NCBI GenBank assembly: GCA_964605665.1
Contig: CAZSDP010000026.1
Coordinates: 1-60,999, forward strand
Length of the DNA stretch: 60,999 bases
Direction: 5' to 3'
Source: CAZSDP01 sp964605665
GTDB taxonomy: Bacteria > Planctomycetota > UBA8108 > UBA1146
Shown here in pieces: positions 34,991 to 44,061 of the stretch. The notes beneath the pieces are model-generated. The model had not been told where the DNA came from. It ran no database searches and saw only the letters and a list, made by a program, of their open reading frames with translations. The position numbers were made by a program, and so were the translations under genes. The first letter of the stretch is position 1, and each line of letters opens with the position of its first letter.

Positions 34991-36175
34991 ATGACGTCTT
35001 CCCGCTGCACCCTTGGGAAGCGACGTTGTTCTCCCGATAGGGATCTTCTCCCGTCGACAACGCCGAATTTGAAGTCTCTTGCAATGCTCTTAACTTTGGG
35101 TGTTGTGGGGTTTGCCAGCATCGCCGCAGTAACTCCAAAAGAGGTGCCAGCGGACGCAGAACGATATGTCCGCGATGTGGCACCTCGCGGATCTCTGCAA
35201 CCGGACGAGCTGCATCTCACTCAGCTGTTCCAGCAAGCATCGAAATCTGTGGTGCACATCACGAGCCTCAGGTTGCAACGCTTCACGCGTCGAGACGTCT
35301 ATCGTGTTCCGGAGGGAAGTGGCTCGGGCTTCGTCTGGGACACCTCCGGCCACGTGGTGACGAATTTCCACGTTGTTCAGCGCGGACAAGAGTTCCAGGT
35401 TGTCTTGGCGGATGAATCGAGCTGGTCAGCTGAGCTGGTGGGAGCGGCTCCCCACAAGGATCTCGCGGTACTGAAAATCGACGCTCCGCGCGAAATCTTG
35501 GAGCCGATGGCTCTCGGATCTTCTAAGGACTTGCTCGTCGGCCAGAACACTTACGCGATCGGAAATCCCTTCGGCCTCGACCAATCTCTCACTCGAGGCG
35601 TGATCAGTGCTTTGGGTCGAGAGATCACTTCGCGGATGCGCACGACGATTTACGATGTAATTCAGAGCGACACCGCGGTGAATCCAGGGAACTCTGGCGG
35701 GCCGCTTCTCGATTCCGCGGGTCGCCTTATCGGTGTGAACACAGCGATCTTCAGCCCCTCAGGTGCAAGCGCGGGAATCAGTTTCGCGGTACCGGCCGAT
35801 ACCGTGCGCCGGATCGTGCCTGACTTGATTGCGTTTGGACGCGTCCAAAAGCCGGTGATCGGCTTCCGCCCCTACCCCAACAACCTTCCTCGAGACTTTC
35901 CAGATGGGGTGCTCGTGGCGGATGTCCCCAACGGAACAGCGTTGGAGCGCGCTGGGTTGCGAGGAACGACAGAGAGGAGCCTGGGAGACATCATCGTGGC
36001 CGTGAACGGTCGACCGACCCCAAGCCTCGCAGATCTCGAGTCGGTTCTGGAGCGATTTCGGGCAGGAGATGAGGTCCAGCTGACTTTGATTCGCGGCCTC
36101 GGTTACGATGGCGAGGGAGGACAGTCGGTGACGATAGAGACTCTCTTACAGGCAGCAGATCCGGGGAAACCATGA
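34991..36175 (+). CDS. HtrA/DegP-type serine protease
   Basis: The ~394-residue trypsin-like protease has an N-terminal signal anchor (SLAMLLTLGVVGFASIAAV). The catalytic triad is His in TNFHVV, Asp in HKDLAVLKI and Ser in NPGNSGGPLLD. One C-terminal PDZ domain (PDGVLVADVPNGTALERAGL...GDIIVAVNGRPTPS) follows. DegP has two PDZ domains and DegS one, so the architecture is DegS/HtrA-like. It should work in periplasmic quality control. The ATG at 34991 has AAGGAGA 6 nt upstream. The following small gene overlaps by ATGA. Confidence 0.92.
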   Translation: MTSSRCTLGKRRCSPDRDLLPSTTPNLKSLAMLLTLGVVGFASIAAVTPKEVPADAERYVRDVAPRGSLQPDELHLTQLFQQASKSVVHITSLRLQRFTRRDVYRVPEGSGSGFVWDTSGHVVTNFHVVQRGQEFQVVLADESSWSAELVGAAPHKDLAVLKIDAPREILEPMALGSSKDLLVGQNTYAIGNPFGLDQSLTRGVISALGREITSRMRTTIYDVIQSDTAVNPGNSGGPLLDSAGRLIGVNTAIFSPSGASAGISFAVPADTVRRIVPDLIAFGRVQKPVIGFRPYPNNLPRDFPDGVLVADVPNGTALERAGLRGTTERSLGDIIVAVNGRPTPSLADLESVLERFRAGDEVQLTLIRGLGYDGEGGQSVTIETLLQAADPGKP

Positions 36176-36561
36176 TTACTCGAGTCGATTGGCATGGTGA
36201 GCTCGATGGTGAAATCGTTCTCACGATAGATGGAGAAGACGGTAGTTCCGAGGTGATGATCGATCGCCCCGGAGATCTCGTTTCTCGAATGATGTCAGAA
36301 GAATTTGCCGATGACGGTTGGCTAGATATCGCTGCGCTCTATGGATATTGCCTCGCGTCGAGAGGTATCCAGGAGCCGATCTTCGTCAAACAAATTGTTC
36401 GAAAGATCGGTCCTTTCATCAGGAGTGCTCGAATCGACTCTCTCGGCCTCTACCAACTGACTGAGCGAATTGCTGAGTTCATTCAAGAGTCCGGGACCGA
36501 GGGGGTCGAGTTACGCCAAGCGCTCCTCGAAGAGGCCCATCGAGTTCGAGCAGAGCGATAG
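36172..36561 (+). CDS. Unknown small acidic protein coupled to htrA
   Basis: I do not recognise this 129-residue protein. It is coupled to htrA by an ATGA overlap. The first ~55 residues are acidic and beta-like (HGELDGEIVLTIDGEDGSSEVMID), and the rest is helical with no Cys, signal or membrane segment. Being cytoplasmic in appearance, it is unlikely to be a direct protease substrate in the periplasm. Coupling suggests matched expression. Confidence 0.65.
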   Translation: MITRVDWHGELDGEIVLTIDGEDGSSEVMIDRPGDLVSRMMSEEFADDGWLDIAALYGYCLASRGIQEPIFVKQIVRKIGPFIRSARIDSLGLYQLTERIAEFIQESGTEGVELRQALLEEAHRVRAER

Positions 36562-36647
36562 ACTCAGGGACCTTGTAGGGATCTCGATTTGACACGACGG
36601 TGGCTTAGGATCTTCTACGTACCTTCTCTCGAAGGTGAAATTGAAGA

Positions 36648-39215
36648 GTGACGTTCCTCAATAGTCGAACGGCGATGGCAGTGACCTATAGAAGTCGTGC
36701 TCGAAAAGATCGATTCTTCCGAGGAGGCGCGCTCCTCTTGGGCTCTCTACTGCTCGGCGGTTTGCTCACGCTCAGTGGATGTGTGCCAGGGATTAATGAC
36801 GTTCCGCCCGAAGTCATCGGGTTCGCCCTCTACGAAGATTCCAATGAGAATGGCGTTCTCGACGCTGGAGATCGATTGGTCTTGTCCTTTGATCAGGATC
36901 TCACCCTTGGCGCACTCAGCTCCAGCGACTTCAACTTGCCGGTTGCAGGCGATTCTCTGGGGGTTGGGCCCAGTTTTTCTCTCGGGCCAAACCCCGATCA
37001 ACTGACGATTACCCTCGGGACCTCACCAGCCTTCACGGTTCGAGGTTTCTACCAAGAGACGATGTTGGCGGTAGGCAACGCCTCGGGCATCGATGTCTCA
37101 GAAAACATCTCGGAAGACTCTCTTATCGGCGATGAAGGAGAAACCGCCGAGAGCTCAGTGCCGGCAGATCTTGTTCCCGGCTATCTCGATAGCGGTCAGA
37201 TCTTTGTGTCCTACGCAACTCGCGATGCTGTATCGGGGGATTTTGATGGGGATGGAAGGATCGATGTGTTTCTCGCGAATGAAAGCGAAGGAAACAGGGT
37301 CCTACTCAACAGCGGCGCAGGAGTTTTTGTCGATACCACTCAATCGCTTGGTTCCGCACCGAGTTTTGGAGCGGCGATTGCCGATTTTGATGCGGATGGA
37401 GATCTCGACATTGCGGTCGCGAATGAGTTTGGAGTCACGAATCTCATTTGGGATAACGATGGAACCGGTGTCTTCTCAGAGGGCGCTACCTTTGGAGGTC
37501 ATCCAAGCCGCGATGTCGTCGCCGGAGATTTCAACGGCGACGGGAGTCCCGATCTCATCGTAGCGAACCAAGGAGCAAACACGGTTTGGTTCAACACAGG
37601 GACGAGCTTTGTCGAGAGTCAGCAAACCCTCGGTATCGTGAGCTCCCGTGCAGTTGCAGCGGCTGACTTCGATCTCGATGGGGACCTCGACGTCGCATTT
37701 GCCAACGACAGCGGGGTGAGCCGCATATGGCGCAACAACGGCGCCGGCCTATTTACCGAAGTGATCGATCTGGTTGGGCCCACAATTGCGGAGTCTATTG
37801 CCGTCGGTGATCTCGACCTCGACGGATATCAAGATGTGGTGATCGGTAGCTTGGATGTTGGGGTCACGTCGTTTCTTAATGTCGGCCCTTCGACCTTTGT
37901 CGCCGATCCTCCGATCGGTAATGGGTCGGTTCGCGCGGTTGGGTTGGCAGATGTCGACGGGGATGGGGATCTTGATCTCATAGAAGGCCGTACCGCCAAT
38001 TTTGCAGACAGAGTCTGGTTCAATGATTCGATAGGTTTCTTTTTCGACTCTGGTATGGAGTTAGGAAATCTATCGACAAGAGGGGTGGCGACCGCAGATT
38101 TCGATCGAGACGGAGATCTAGACCTGTTCGCTGGAAGCTCAGCGGAAAGCTCTAGGCTATACGTCAATCCGCTCAGCGCAAGCCAGGCGGCGTTCGAGTT
38201 GAGTGATACTGGCCAAGACCTACGGAACAACAGCGACGCCAGTCAAAATGTCACAACCGATGCGATTCTGGCAGACTTCGATGCTGATGGAGATCTAGAT
38301 TATCTCAACGGAGTTTCGCCAAATGGAACTGCTCGGGCTTGGATCAATGATGGTGCGGGCGTCTTTTCTTTGGGGCCCGCATTTGGATCATTTGGTGTTG
38401 CAGCAATTTCAGTCGCAGCGGGCGACCTTGACGGCAACGGAACTATAGATGTTTTGGTTGGACGTGAAGGACAGCAGACTTTAATCATGTCAAACACGGG
38501 TGGAGCGAACTTCAATGCGATCGGCTCCATACCCTTGAGTGTTGGTGCAACCCATCTCCGCTTGGTAAACCTTGATGCCGATGGTGATCTGGACCTGGTT
38601 TCTGCAAGCGGCTCTACCACCAGAGTGTTCTTCAATGATGGCAACGCTTTTTTTACCGACAGCGGTCAGTCTCTCGGCAGCTCAGCTCCTTCCGGATTAG
38701 CCACCGGGCCGCTTGATCCAGGAGTCTCGCCTGATCTTGTGATCGGAGTTTCGGGTGGAGGCAACCTAGTCTTCACTAACGACGGTATCGGTAATTTCAC
38801 AAATAGCGGGCAGTCACTGGGCATGGGCACAACTCAGGACGTGCTTCTCGCAGATGTTGATGGAGATGGAGACCTCGACATTTGCGAGGCAAGAGATGGT
38901 GGAAATCGGGTTTGGAGAAATGATGGTTTCGCAGTGTTTACCGATACGCTCCAAAACCTCGGGTTGCTAGATACCCGTTGTATCGCCGCGGCAGACCTAA
39001 ATATGGATGGTTCTATCGATCTGATCGAAGCAAACGCGGGTTCGTCAAATCGCGTGCTGCTTAACGATGGAGCAGGAATTTTCACGGACTCGGGGGTTTC
39101 TTTGATCTCCAACGGCATCTCTCGCGTGGCGGTACTGGGTGATCTAAACCAGGATGGGTCAGTGGATGCGATCTTTGGAACCACCGTTGGAGATGCGGTT
39201 TATATTCAACCGTGA
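36648..39215 (+). CDS. FG-GAP/VCBS-repeat lipoprotein
   Basis: The 855-residue protein has a hydrophobic N-terminus ending in lipobox LSGC (Cys45). An Ig-like N-domain contains an EF-hand-like DSNENGVLDAGD. About thirteen FG-GAP repeats follow, each with a calcium loop such as DFDGDGRIDVF, DFDADGDLDIAV, DFNGDGSPDLIV, DVDGDGDLDLIE and DLNQDGSVDAIF. These fold as two propellers of about seven blades, as in integrin alpha chains. It is likely a surface protein for binding or adhesion. The start is GTG at 36648 with GAAGGTG 10 nt upstream; an ATG at 36675 is possible. Confidence 0.88.
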   Translation: MTFLNSRTAMAVTYRSRARKDRFFRGGALLLGSLLLGGLLTLSGCVPGINDVPPEVIGFALYEDSNENGVLDAGDRLVLSFDQDLTLGALSSSDFNLPVAGDSLGVGPSFSLGPNPDQLTITLGTSPAFTVRGFYQETMLAVGNASGIDVSENISEDSLIGDEGETAESSVPADLVPGYLDSGQIFVSYATRDAVSGDFDGDGRIDVFLANESEGNRVLLNSGAGVFVDTTQSLGSAPSFGAAIADFDADGDLDIAVANEFGVTNLIWDNDGTGVFSEGATFGGHPSRDVVAGDFNGDGSPDLIVANQGANTVWFNTGTSFVESQQTLGIVSSRAVAAADFDLDGDLDVAFANDSGVSRIWRNNGAGLFTEVIDLVGPTIAESIAVGDLDLDGYQDVVIGSLDVGVTSFLNVGPSTFVADPPIGNGSVRAVGLADVDGDGDLDLIEGRTANFADRVWFNDSIGFFFDSGMELGNLSTRGVATADFDRDGDLDLFAGSSAESSRLYVNPLSASQAAFELSDTGQDLRNNSDASQNVTTDAILADFDADGDLDYLNGVSPNGTARAWINDGAGVFSLGPAFGSFGVAAISVAAGDLDGNGTIDVLVGREGQQTLIMSNTGGANFNAIGSIPLSVGATHLRLVNLDADGDLDLVSASGSTTRVFFNDGNAFFTDSGQSLGSSAPSGLATGPLDPGVSPDLVIGVSGGGNLVFTNDGIGNFTNSGQSLGMGTTQDVLLADVDGDGDLDICEARDGGNRVWRNDGFAVFTDTLQNLGLLDTRCIAAADLNMDGSIDLIEANAGSSNRVLLNDGAGIFTDSGVSLISNGISRVAVLGDLNQDGSVDAIFGTTVGDAVYIQP

Positions 39216-39900
39216 AGCTGCGCGGAATTGAAATTTCTGGGATAAAACCAAACCTTCCCACCACAACATTTCGCGCCAATCACGAGAAAATTGTGGAGCG
39301 AATATGTGCTGCACATCTTTTTTTGGGATGTGCGCCGAGTTGCTGAAACGGTGCTTGGCCTGCCCCCTATTCAGCCCCTATCCTGAAAGATGTTCACGGA
39401 TCCAGTGACAGTTCGATAGTGATTGATGAACTGCTTTCACCGCTTGTGAATCTCGTTCAATCAAAGGGCGGGGCTGGGTCGATCAGATTTCGAAGGGCTT
39501 TTGTTCGGTGATCCTTGAATGTGCTGGCAAAGCGGGACTCCTCGTTGGCGTCTGCATGCCATCTCTAGATCCATCCGCCAATTCAATAGGTCGGGAAACA
39601 TCGATCTCAATCATGTGATNNNNNNNNNNNNNNNNNNNNNNNNNNNNNNNNNNNNNNNNNNNNNNNNNNNNNNNNNNNNNNNNNNNNNNNNNNNNNNNNN
39701 NNNNNNNNNNNNNNNNNNNCGCAACATCTTCAAATCCGTGAACCCGAATAGAGTTTCAGTTGGCGGTGGGCTGTACCGCTGAGAGTAGGAAGTCTGCACA
39801 TCGCGATTCTTGATCGAACTGACAGCGAAGAATTGACGGTGTGCTCTTCAGGTGGAAGGGCTATTGACCCGGGTCTTTCCATCGAGAAAGGAGATCGCAT
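39216..39900. other. Intergenic with assembly gap
   Basis: No gene is supported on either side of the N run. A 7-bp hairpin GCACATC/GATGTGC with a T-rich loop (39311-39333) lies about 95 nt after the FG-GAP gene stop. The 180 nt after the gap form the leader of the RRM gene. Confidence 0.5.
39620..39719. other. Assembly gap (100 N)
   Basis: Exactly 100 N, a placeholder for unknown length. Unlike the first gap, the two flanks show no shared repeat. Confidence 0.99.
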
Positions 39901-40164
39901 ATGAACAAAAGACTATTTGTTGGAGGGCTGCCCTGGGCAGTTGATGACCGCCAACTGATGGAGCACTTCAGTTCTATTGGCGAGGTGGTCAATGCAACCG
40001 TCATCCGTGATCGTGAAACCCAGAGATCTCGCGGATTTGGTTTTGTAGAGTTTAGCTCTGAAGAAGAAGCAGCCAAGGCGGTCGAAACACTCGATGGCAC
40101 CGAAATGGAAGGTCGCCAGATTACGGTGAGCGCTGCAAAGCAACCCGGTAGCGTCTCCCGATAG
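39901..40164 (+). CDS. Small RRM RNA-binding protein
   Basis: The 87-residue protein is a single RNA recognition motif, with RNP2 LFVGGLPW and RNP1 RGFGFVEF, where aromatic residues stack on RNA bases. Such stand-alone RRM proteins occur in cyanobacteria, planctomycetes and others, often as cold-responsive RNA chaperones. There is a strong ribosome site AAGGAGAT 7 nt before the ATG. No Gly-rich tail is present, unlike the second RRM gene at 45433. Confidence 0.92.
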   Translation: MNKRLFVGGLPWAVDDRQLMEHFSSIGEVVNATVIRDRETQRSRGFGFVEFSSEEEAAKAVETLDGTEMEGRQITVSAAKQPGSVSR

Positions 40165-40541
40165 ATTGCCGCTTTGCCATTGTCGGCAGAGGCATGCCCG
40201 AAGTGCCGGTGCGCACGATGGGTCAGCTCATTTGACGTAACACTGTCCTCATGACTGCGGGCTCGCGTCTTCCCCGTCCCCTTCTCCAGTTTCGCGAGGA
40301 GAGGGCGGGGGGCGAGGGCCGGCGGTCCTTAGCGGACAGATTCGCGTAGCGCTGAACTGCAATCTGGGCGCATTTCTCCACATCCGACTCTTTTGGCGGC
40401 TCTTGTGTGCCGGTTGAGCCCGGGCAAGCTCTTGCCCACGGACCCGTTCTTTCCCAGAATGGGTCGGCGCATATCCAGGCCTTCTTCTGGAAGATCGCTA
40501 TTTCTTTGTGGGCACCCGGTTGGAAAGAGCAGGATTCTGTC
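40165..40541. other. Intergenic, RRM gene to HTH gene
   Basis: About 377 nt, GC-rich. It contains GGGCAAGCTCTTGCCC (a self-complementary hairpin near 40422-40437) but no gene. It may hold a terminator for the RRM gene and the promoter for the next. Confidence 0.4.
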
Positions 40542-40832
40542 ATGGTGAAACGATTTCGCTGCGACGAGGCTGCAGAGAGGTTGGGGCTGCCCCCTTCCAT
40601 ACTCAACGGCCTTGTGGACGAAGGCATGATCACCCCGTGCGAATCCGTTGGTGGGACACACTATTTCCAACAACAAGCGCTCGATCGACTCATTCATGAA
40701 CTTCACAGCCGAATTCAGCGCGCCTCATGGCGAGACATGGAGGATCGTATGGAGGATGTTGAACGCCGCCTTGAGCTACTCGAAGAAAAACAATTGGAAT
40801 TACAATCTACAAGACCGCAAAACTTGATTTGA
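40542..40832 (+). CDS. Small HTH / coiled-coil regulator
   Basis: The 96-residue protein has an N-terminal helix-turn-helix of MerR/excisionase type (CDEAAERLGLPPSILNGLVDEGMITP) with the ESVGGTHYF wing. A charged helix (EDRMEDVERRLELLEEKQLEL) follows and looks like a dimerising coiled coil. No effector domain is present. The ATG has AGGA 8 nt upstream. It lies about 200 nt before the molybdenum hydroxylase operon on the same strand, so it is a candidate local regulator, but this is only positional. Confidence 0.65.
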   Translation: MVKRFRCDEAAERLGLPPSILNGLVDEGMITPCESVGGTHYFQQQALDRLIHELHSRIQRASWRDMEDRMEDVERRLELLEEKQLELQSTRPQNLI

Positions 40833-41030
40833 GCTTGAGAAGCTCTATGCCACGGACCTTTGGATACTCGACTCGCAAAGTTTGGACTGGCCTTGCGATG
40901 AGCAAGCTCCCATCATTCGGAACAGCTGTTCGTAAGATTTGAGCGTGATGCTCTATTCGAGCTATTGCAAAGAGTGGCCCCGCTTTGTTTCTCTTGAGCC
41001 TTCGAGCCAACGTTTCACGATAGGACTCGC

Positions 41031-41735
41031 ATGCCTCAGAAACCGCCTGAAACTCCAAAACAGGTTCCCGCACCGAGTGACTCCACTGACCGATCGGCTG
41101 AGGTGCAGCCTCCCAGTGCTGCGGTCAGCAGGCGCGCCTTCATCAAGGGGACCGGACTAACCGTTGCAGCTCTTGGAGTTGCCGGACCTGGTAGCACCGA
41201 GCTTGCTCACGGGATTACACGTCAAGACCCAGATGTCGCTCCGATAGTTGGGCCTGGTGCGACCACGATGAAGTTGAGCGTGAACGGAACCACCCTTTCT
41301 ATTGAGGCTCCCCCATCGACAACACTTGCGGACGCGCTGCGAGATGTGATTGGGCTGACAGGGACCAAGAGGGTCTGTGATCGTGGATCCTGTGGGGCAT
41401 GTACAGTGATGATCGACGGGCGAACTGTTGATTCATGCAGCATGCTTGCCATCGATGCCGTTGGTCATCAGATCACAACGGTTGAAGGGTGTGGTACCCC
41501 TGAGAGCCCGTCAGCGATTCAACAAGCATTTGTCGAGTGCGATGCCCTTCAGTGCGGCTTCTGTACTCCTGGAATGGTGGTCTCTTGTACCGCGCTTCTT
41601 GCGGAAAACCAGAGTCCTAGCCGCGCTGAAGTTGCCAAGGGAATCGCGGGCAACATTTGTCGATGTGGCACTTATGAGAACATTTTCGAGGCAGTTGAAC
41701 TGGTAAAGCAGAGAGGGGGTTCCGGTGGCCGATGA
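41031..41735 (+). CDS. Molybdenum hydroxylase 2Fe-2S subunit (PaoA-like)
   Basis: The 234-residue electron-transfer subunit of the xanthine oxidase family has a Tat signal (SRRAFIK at 33-39 and a hydrophobic stretch), so the folded complex is exported. The plant-type 2Fe-2S ligands are Cys116, 121, 124 and 136 (CDRGSCGAC...C), and the second cluster uses Cys175, 178, 210 and 212 (CGFC...CRC). Tat-bearing small subunits are known from periplasmic aldehyde oxidoreductase PaoABC. It overlaps the large-subunit gene by 11 nt. Confidence 0.9.
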   Translation: MPQKPPETPKQVPAPSDSTDRSAEVQPPSAAVSRRAFIKGTGLTVAALGVAGPGSTELAHGITRQDPDVAPIVGPGATTMKLSVNGTTLSIEAPPSTTLADALRDVIGLTGTKRVCDRGSCGACTVMIDGRTVDSCSMLAIDAVGHQITTVEGCGTPESPSAIQQAFVECDALQCGFCTPGMVVSCTALLAENQSPSRAEVAKGIAGNICRCGTYENIFEAVELVKQRGGSGGR

Positions 41736-44061
41736 GATTCAAATCCAAGTCGGCTTTGACGGGAAGTACAAAGAGCTGACCGTCAGAATCCCCGACGGAG
41801 ATGTTCCTCCTTACCAGCCGAACGATAAGCTAGCGGTAGTTGGAAAGAGCGAAAAGCGTCTCGATGCTATGGCGAAAGCAACAGGCACCGCGAAGTACTC
41901 TTACGACCAACGCCCTTCCGGCATGCTCTATGGGGCGGTTCTTCGTTGCCCGCACGCTAACGCAAATGTGACGGTTCTCGACACGACGACAGCGGAGCAG
42001 ATGCCTGGAGTAAAAGCTGTCGTGAAGGCGACGGATCTCTTCGAGTCTAAGTCGTGTCGATACGCAGGTGCGGAGGTTGCCGCGGTTGCTGCAACCAGCG
42101 AGGCGATCGCTGAGGAGGCACTCCGTAGCATCTTTGTGGAATACGACGTCCTACCCTTTGCAGTGACACTTGAGGACTCCATGGCGGCTGGAGCGCCACA
42201 GGTTGGTCGCGGCAGCCAAGAAAATGTAGCGCGAACTAGTCCTCGCACCCCTCGCCGACGCGGCGGCGGAATCGATGAAGATCGCGAAGAACAGATACAA
42301 GCAGAACTGGCTGAGCAAGAACATCGCGTCGACGAGATTTTCAAGGGAGCGCATAAAGTCGTCTCGCGCACTTTCCGGACTCAAGTGCAAACACACTGTC
42401 CACTCGAGCCTCATGGTCTCGTGTGCGAGTGGACCGATGGGAAACTCGTCGCCTGGGCATCGACGCAAGCGGTGTTCGGCGTTCAGTTCGAACTGGGTAG
42501 ACAACTTGGAACTTCTCCTCATGTGATTTGCGAACATGTCGGAGGTGGATTTGGTTCGAAATTCTCCGCTGGGCGTGAGGGAGTGCTCGGAGCAACCCTT
42601 GCTCGAGACGCGGGAGCTCCTGTCCGACTGATGCTCGACCGACGGGCGGAGCAGACTGCTGTCGGGAACCGACCTGATTCAAAGCAAAAACTGACCATGG
42701 GCGTTGATCGAAATGGAAAGATCCTGGCATTGCGGGTACGCAGTTGCGGCACGCCAGGTACAGGGCTCAATGGGGCGGGTGCTCATAACGATGCAATCTA
42801 TGATCTTGGCGAAATCGACAAGATTGAATGGGGCGTGAGGACAAACACTGGAGGTGCGCGTGCTCACCGTGCTCCGGGGTGGCCCCAGGGTTCTTTCGCA
42901 CTCGAGAGCATTATCGATGAAGCCGCAGATGCGATCGGCCTTGATCCGATAGAGATGCGTCGCAGGAATGACAATCATCCGATCCGCAAAGCGGAGTACG
43001 ACATCGCGGCAAAGCGCTCCAAGTGGTCTGAAAAGAGAGGGAAGTCTCGCTCAGATGGCCCGGTGAAGCGTGGTATTGGCGCAGCGAGCACTCTCTGGTT
43101 TTCCGCTGGAGGTGGCGGAGCAAGCGTCCTCGTTCGAGTTCACAAGAGTGGTCGTGTCGAAGTGAGAAATGGCGCACAAGATATCGGCACAGGAACTCGA
43201 ACTGTCATGGGACAAGTCGCAGCCGAGGAGCTGGGCCTGGGCCTCGATGACGTCGAGGTTTTCATCGGCGATAGTAATGATCCCCGTGGTCCGGCAAGTG
43301 GCGGGTCGACGACAATCGGAACGATCACCCCAGCGGCTCGCATTGCAGCTCATCGTGCGAAGCGAGAGCTACTCGAAATAGTTGCGGACCGAAAAGGGTG
43401 GAATGCCTCTGAGCTCGACCTCGCGAACGGCGCGGTCGTCGATTCCAAGGGTAAGGCAAGGCTCACCTTTGCCGCCGCCTGCGCGCTACTCGAGGAAGAT
43501 GCGATCGAGGCTCTGGAGCGACGCCCGACTTTGGGGCGTCGCCGGGCAAACTATGCAGGTCTTGCTGACACAAATGCAGGAGTCCAAGTCGCCGAAGTTG
43601 CAGTCGATACCGAAACAGGTGAGATCGCTGTAGAGCGGGTTACCGCTGTGGCCGATGGAGGAAAGCTGATCAACCCCAAGCTCGCGGAGAGTCAAGTTCG
43701 AGGCGGGGTGATTCAAGGTGTTAGCTATGCCTTGTTCGAGCGACGAACAATGGACCGTCAGGAAGGGCGAATGGTCAACGCTGACATGGAGAGCTACAAG
43801 ATTCTCGGTGCGGCGGATTGCCCGGAGATCGACGTATCGCTGCTCGACGTGTACATGGGCAAGAACAACACTTCAACGATGGGTCTCGGTGAGCCCCCGA
43901 TTGTCGCGACAGCGGCTGCAATTTCGAACGCGGTTTCTGAAGCGATCGGAGTGAGGATTGACTCTATACCGATCACTCCACGTAAAGTGCTCGAGGCCTT
44001 AGGGAAGGTCTCGAAGCCTGCTCAGAAAGCAGCCGAAGAGTCGGAAGGAACGAAACTATGA
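41725..44061 (+). CDS. Molybdenum hydroxylase catalytic subunit (PaoC-like)
   Basis: The 778-residue molybdopterin-binding subunit of the xanthine oxidase family starts at GTG. Signatures are DAMAKATGTAKYSYD, CEHVGGGFGSKF, RAHRAPGWPQGSFALESIID, NGAQDIGTGTRTVMGQ and the catalytic Glu723 in GLGEPP. A charged stretch near residues 165-205 (RRRGGGIDEDREEQ) looks like an insertion. It has no own signal peptide, as expected if exported with the Tat-bearing subunit. The substrate is not predictable; aldehydes or N-heterocycles are typical. It is coupled to the FAD subunit by ATGA. Confidence 0.9.
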   Translation: MADEIQIQVGFDGKYKELTVRIPDGDVPPYQPNDKLAVVGKSEKRLDAMAKATGTAKYSYDQRPSGMLYGAVLRCPHANANVTVLDTTTAEQMPGVKAVVKATDLFESKSCRYAGAEVAAVAATSEAIAEEALRSIFVEYDVLPFAVTLEDSMAAGAPQVGRGSQENVARTSPRTPRRRGGGIDEDREEQIQAELAEQEHRVDEIFKGAHKVVSRTFRTQVQTHCPLEPHGLVCEWTDGKLVAWASTQAVFGVQFELGRQLGTSPHVICEHVGGGFGSKFSAGREGVLGATLARDAGAPVRLMLDRRAEQTAVGNRPDSKQKLTMGVDRNGKILALRVRSCGTPGTGLNGAGAHNDAIYDLGEIDKIEWGVRTNTGGARAHRAPGWPQGSFALESIIDEAADAIGLDPIEMRRRNDNHPIRKAEYDIAAKRSKWSEKRGKSRSDGPVKRGIGAASTLWFSAGGGGASVLVRVHKSGRVEVRNGAQDIGTGTRTVMGQVAAEELGLGLDDVEVFIGDSNDPRGPASGGSTTIGTITPAARIAAHRAKRELLEIVADRKGWNASELDLANGAVVDSKGKARLTFAAACALLEEDAIEALERRPTLGRRRANYAGLADTNAGVQVAEVAVDTETGEIAVERVTAVADGGKLINPKLAESQVRGGVIQGVSYALFERRTMDRQEGRMVNADMESYKILGAADCPEIDVSLLDVYMGKNNTSTMGLGEPPIVATAAAISNAVSEAIGVRIDSIPITPRKVLEALGKVSKPAQKAAEESEGTKL

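Noticed and set aside
36589..36612. Promoter with TTGACA at 36589 and TAGGAT downstream
   Set aside because: Spacing of only 11 nt is too short for a sigma70-type promoter and other -10 choices match poorly.
39720..39800. TPP riboswitch suggested by CTGAGAGTAGG
   Set aside because: The fragment resembles part of the thi-box only superficially. The other conserved arm is not seen and the downstream gene is an RRM protein.
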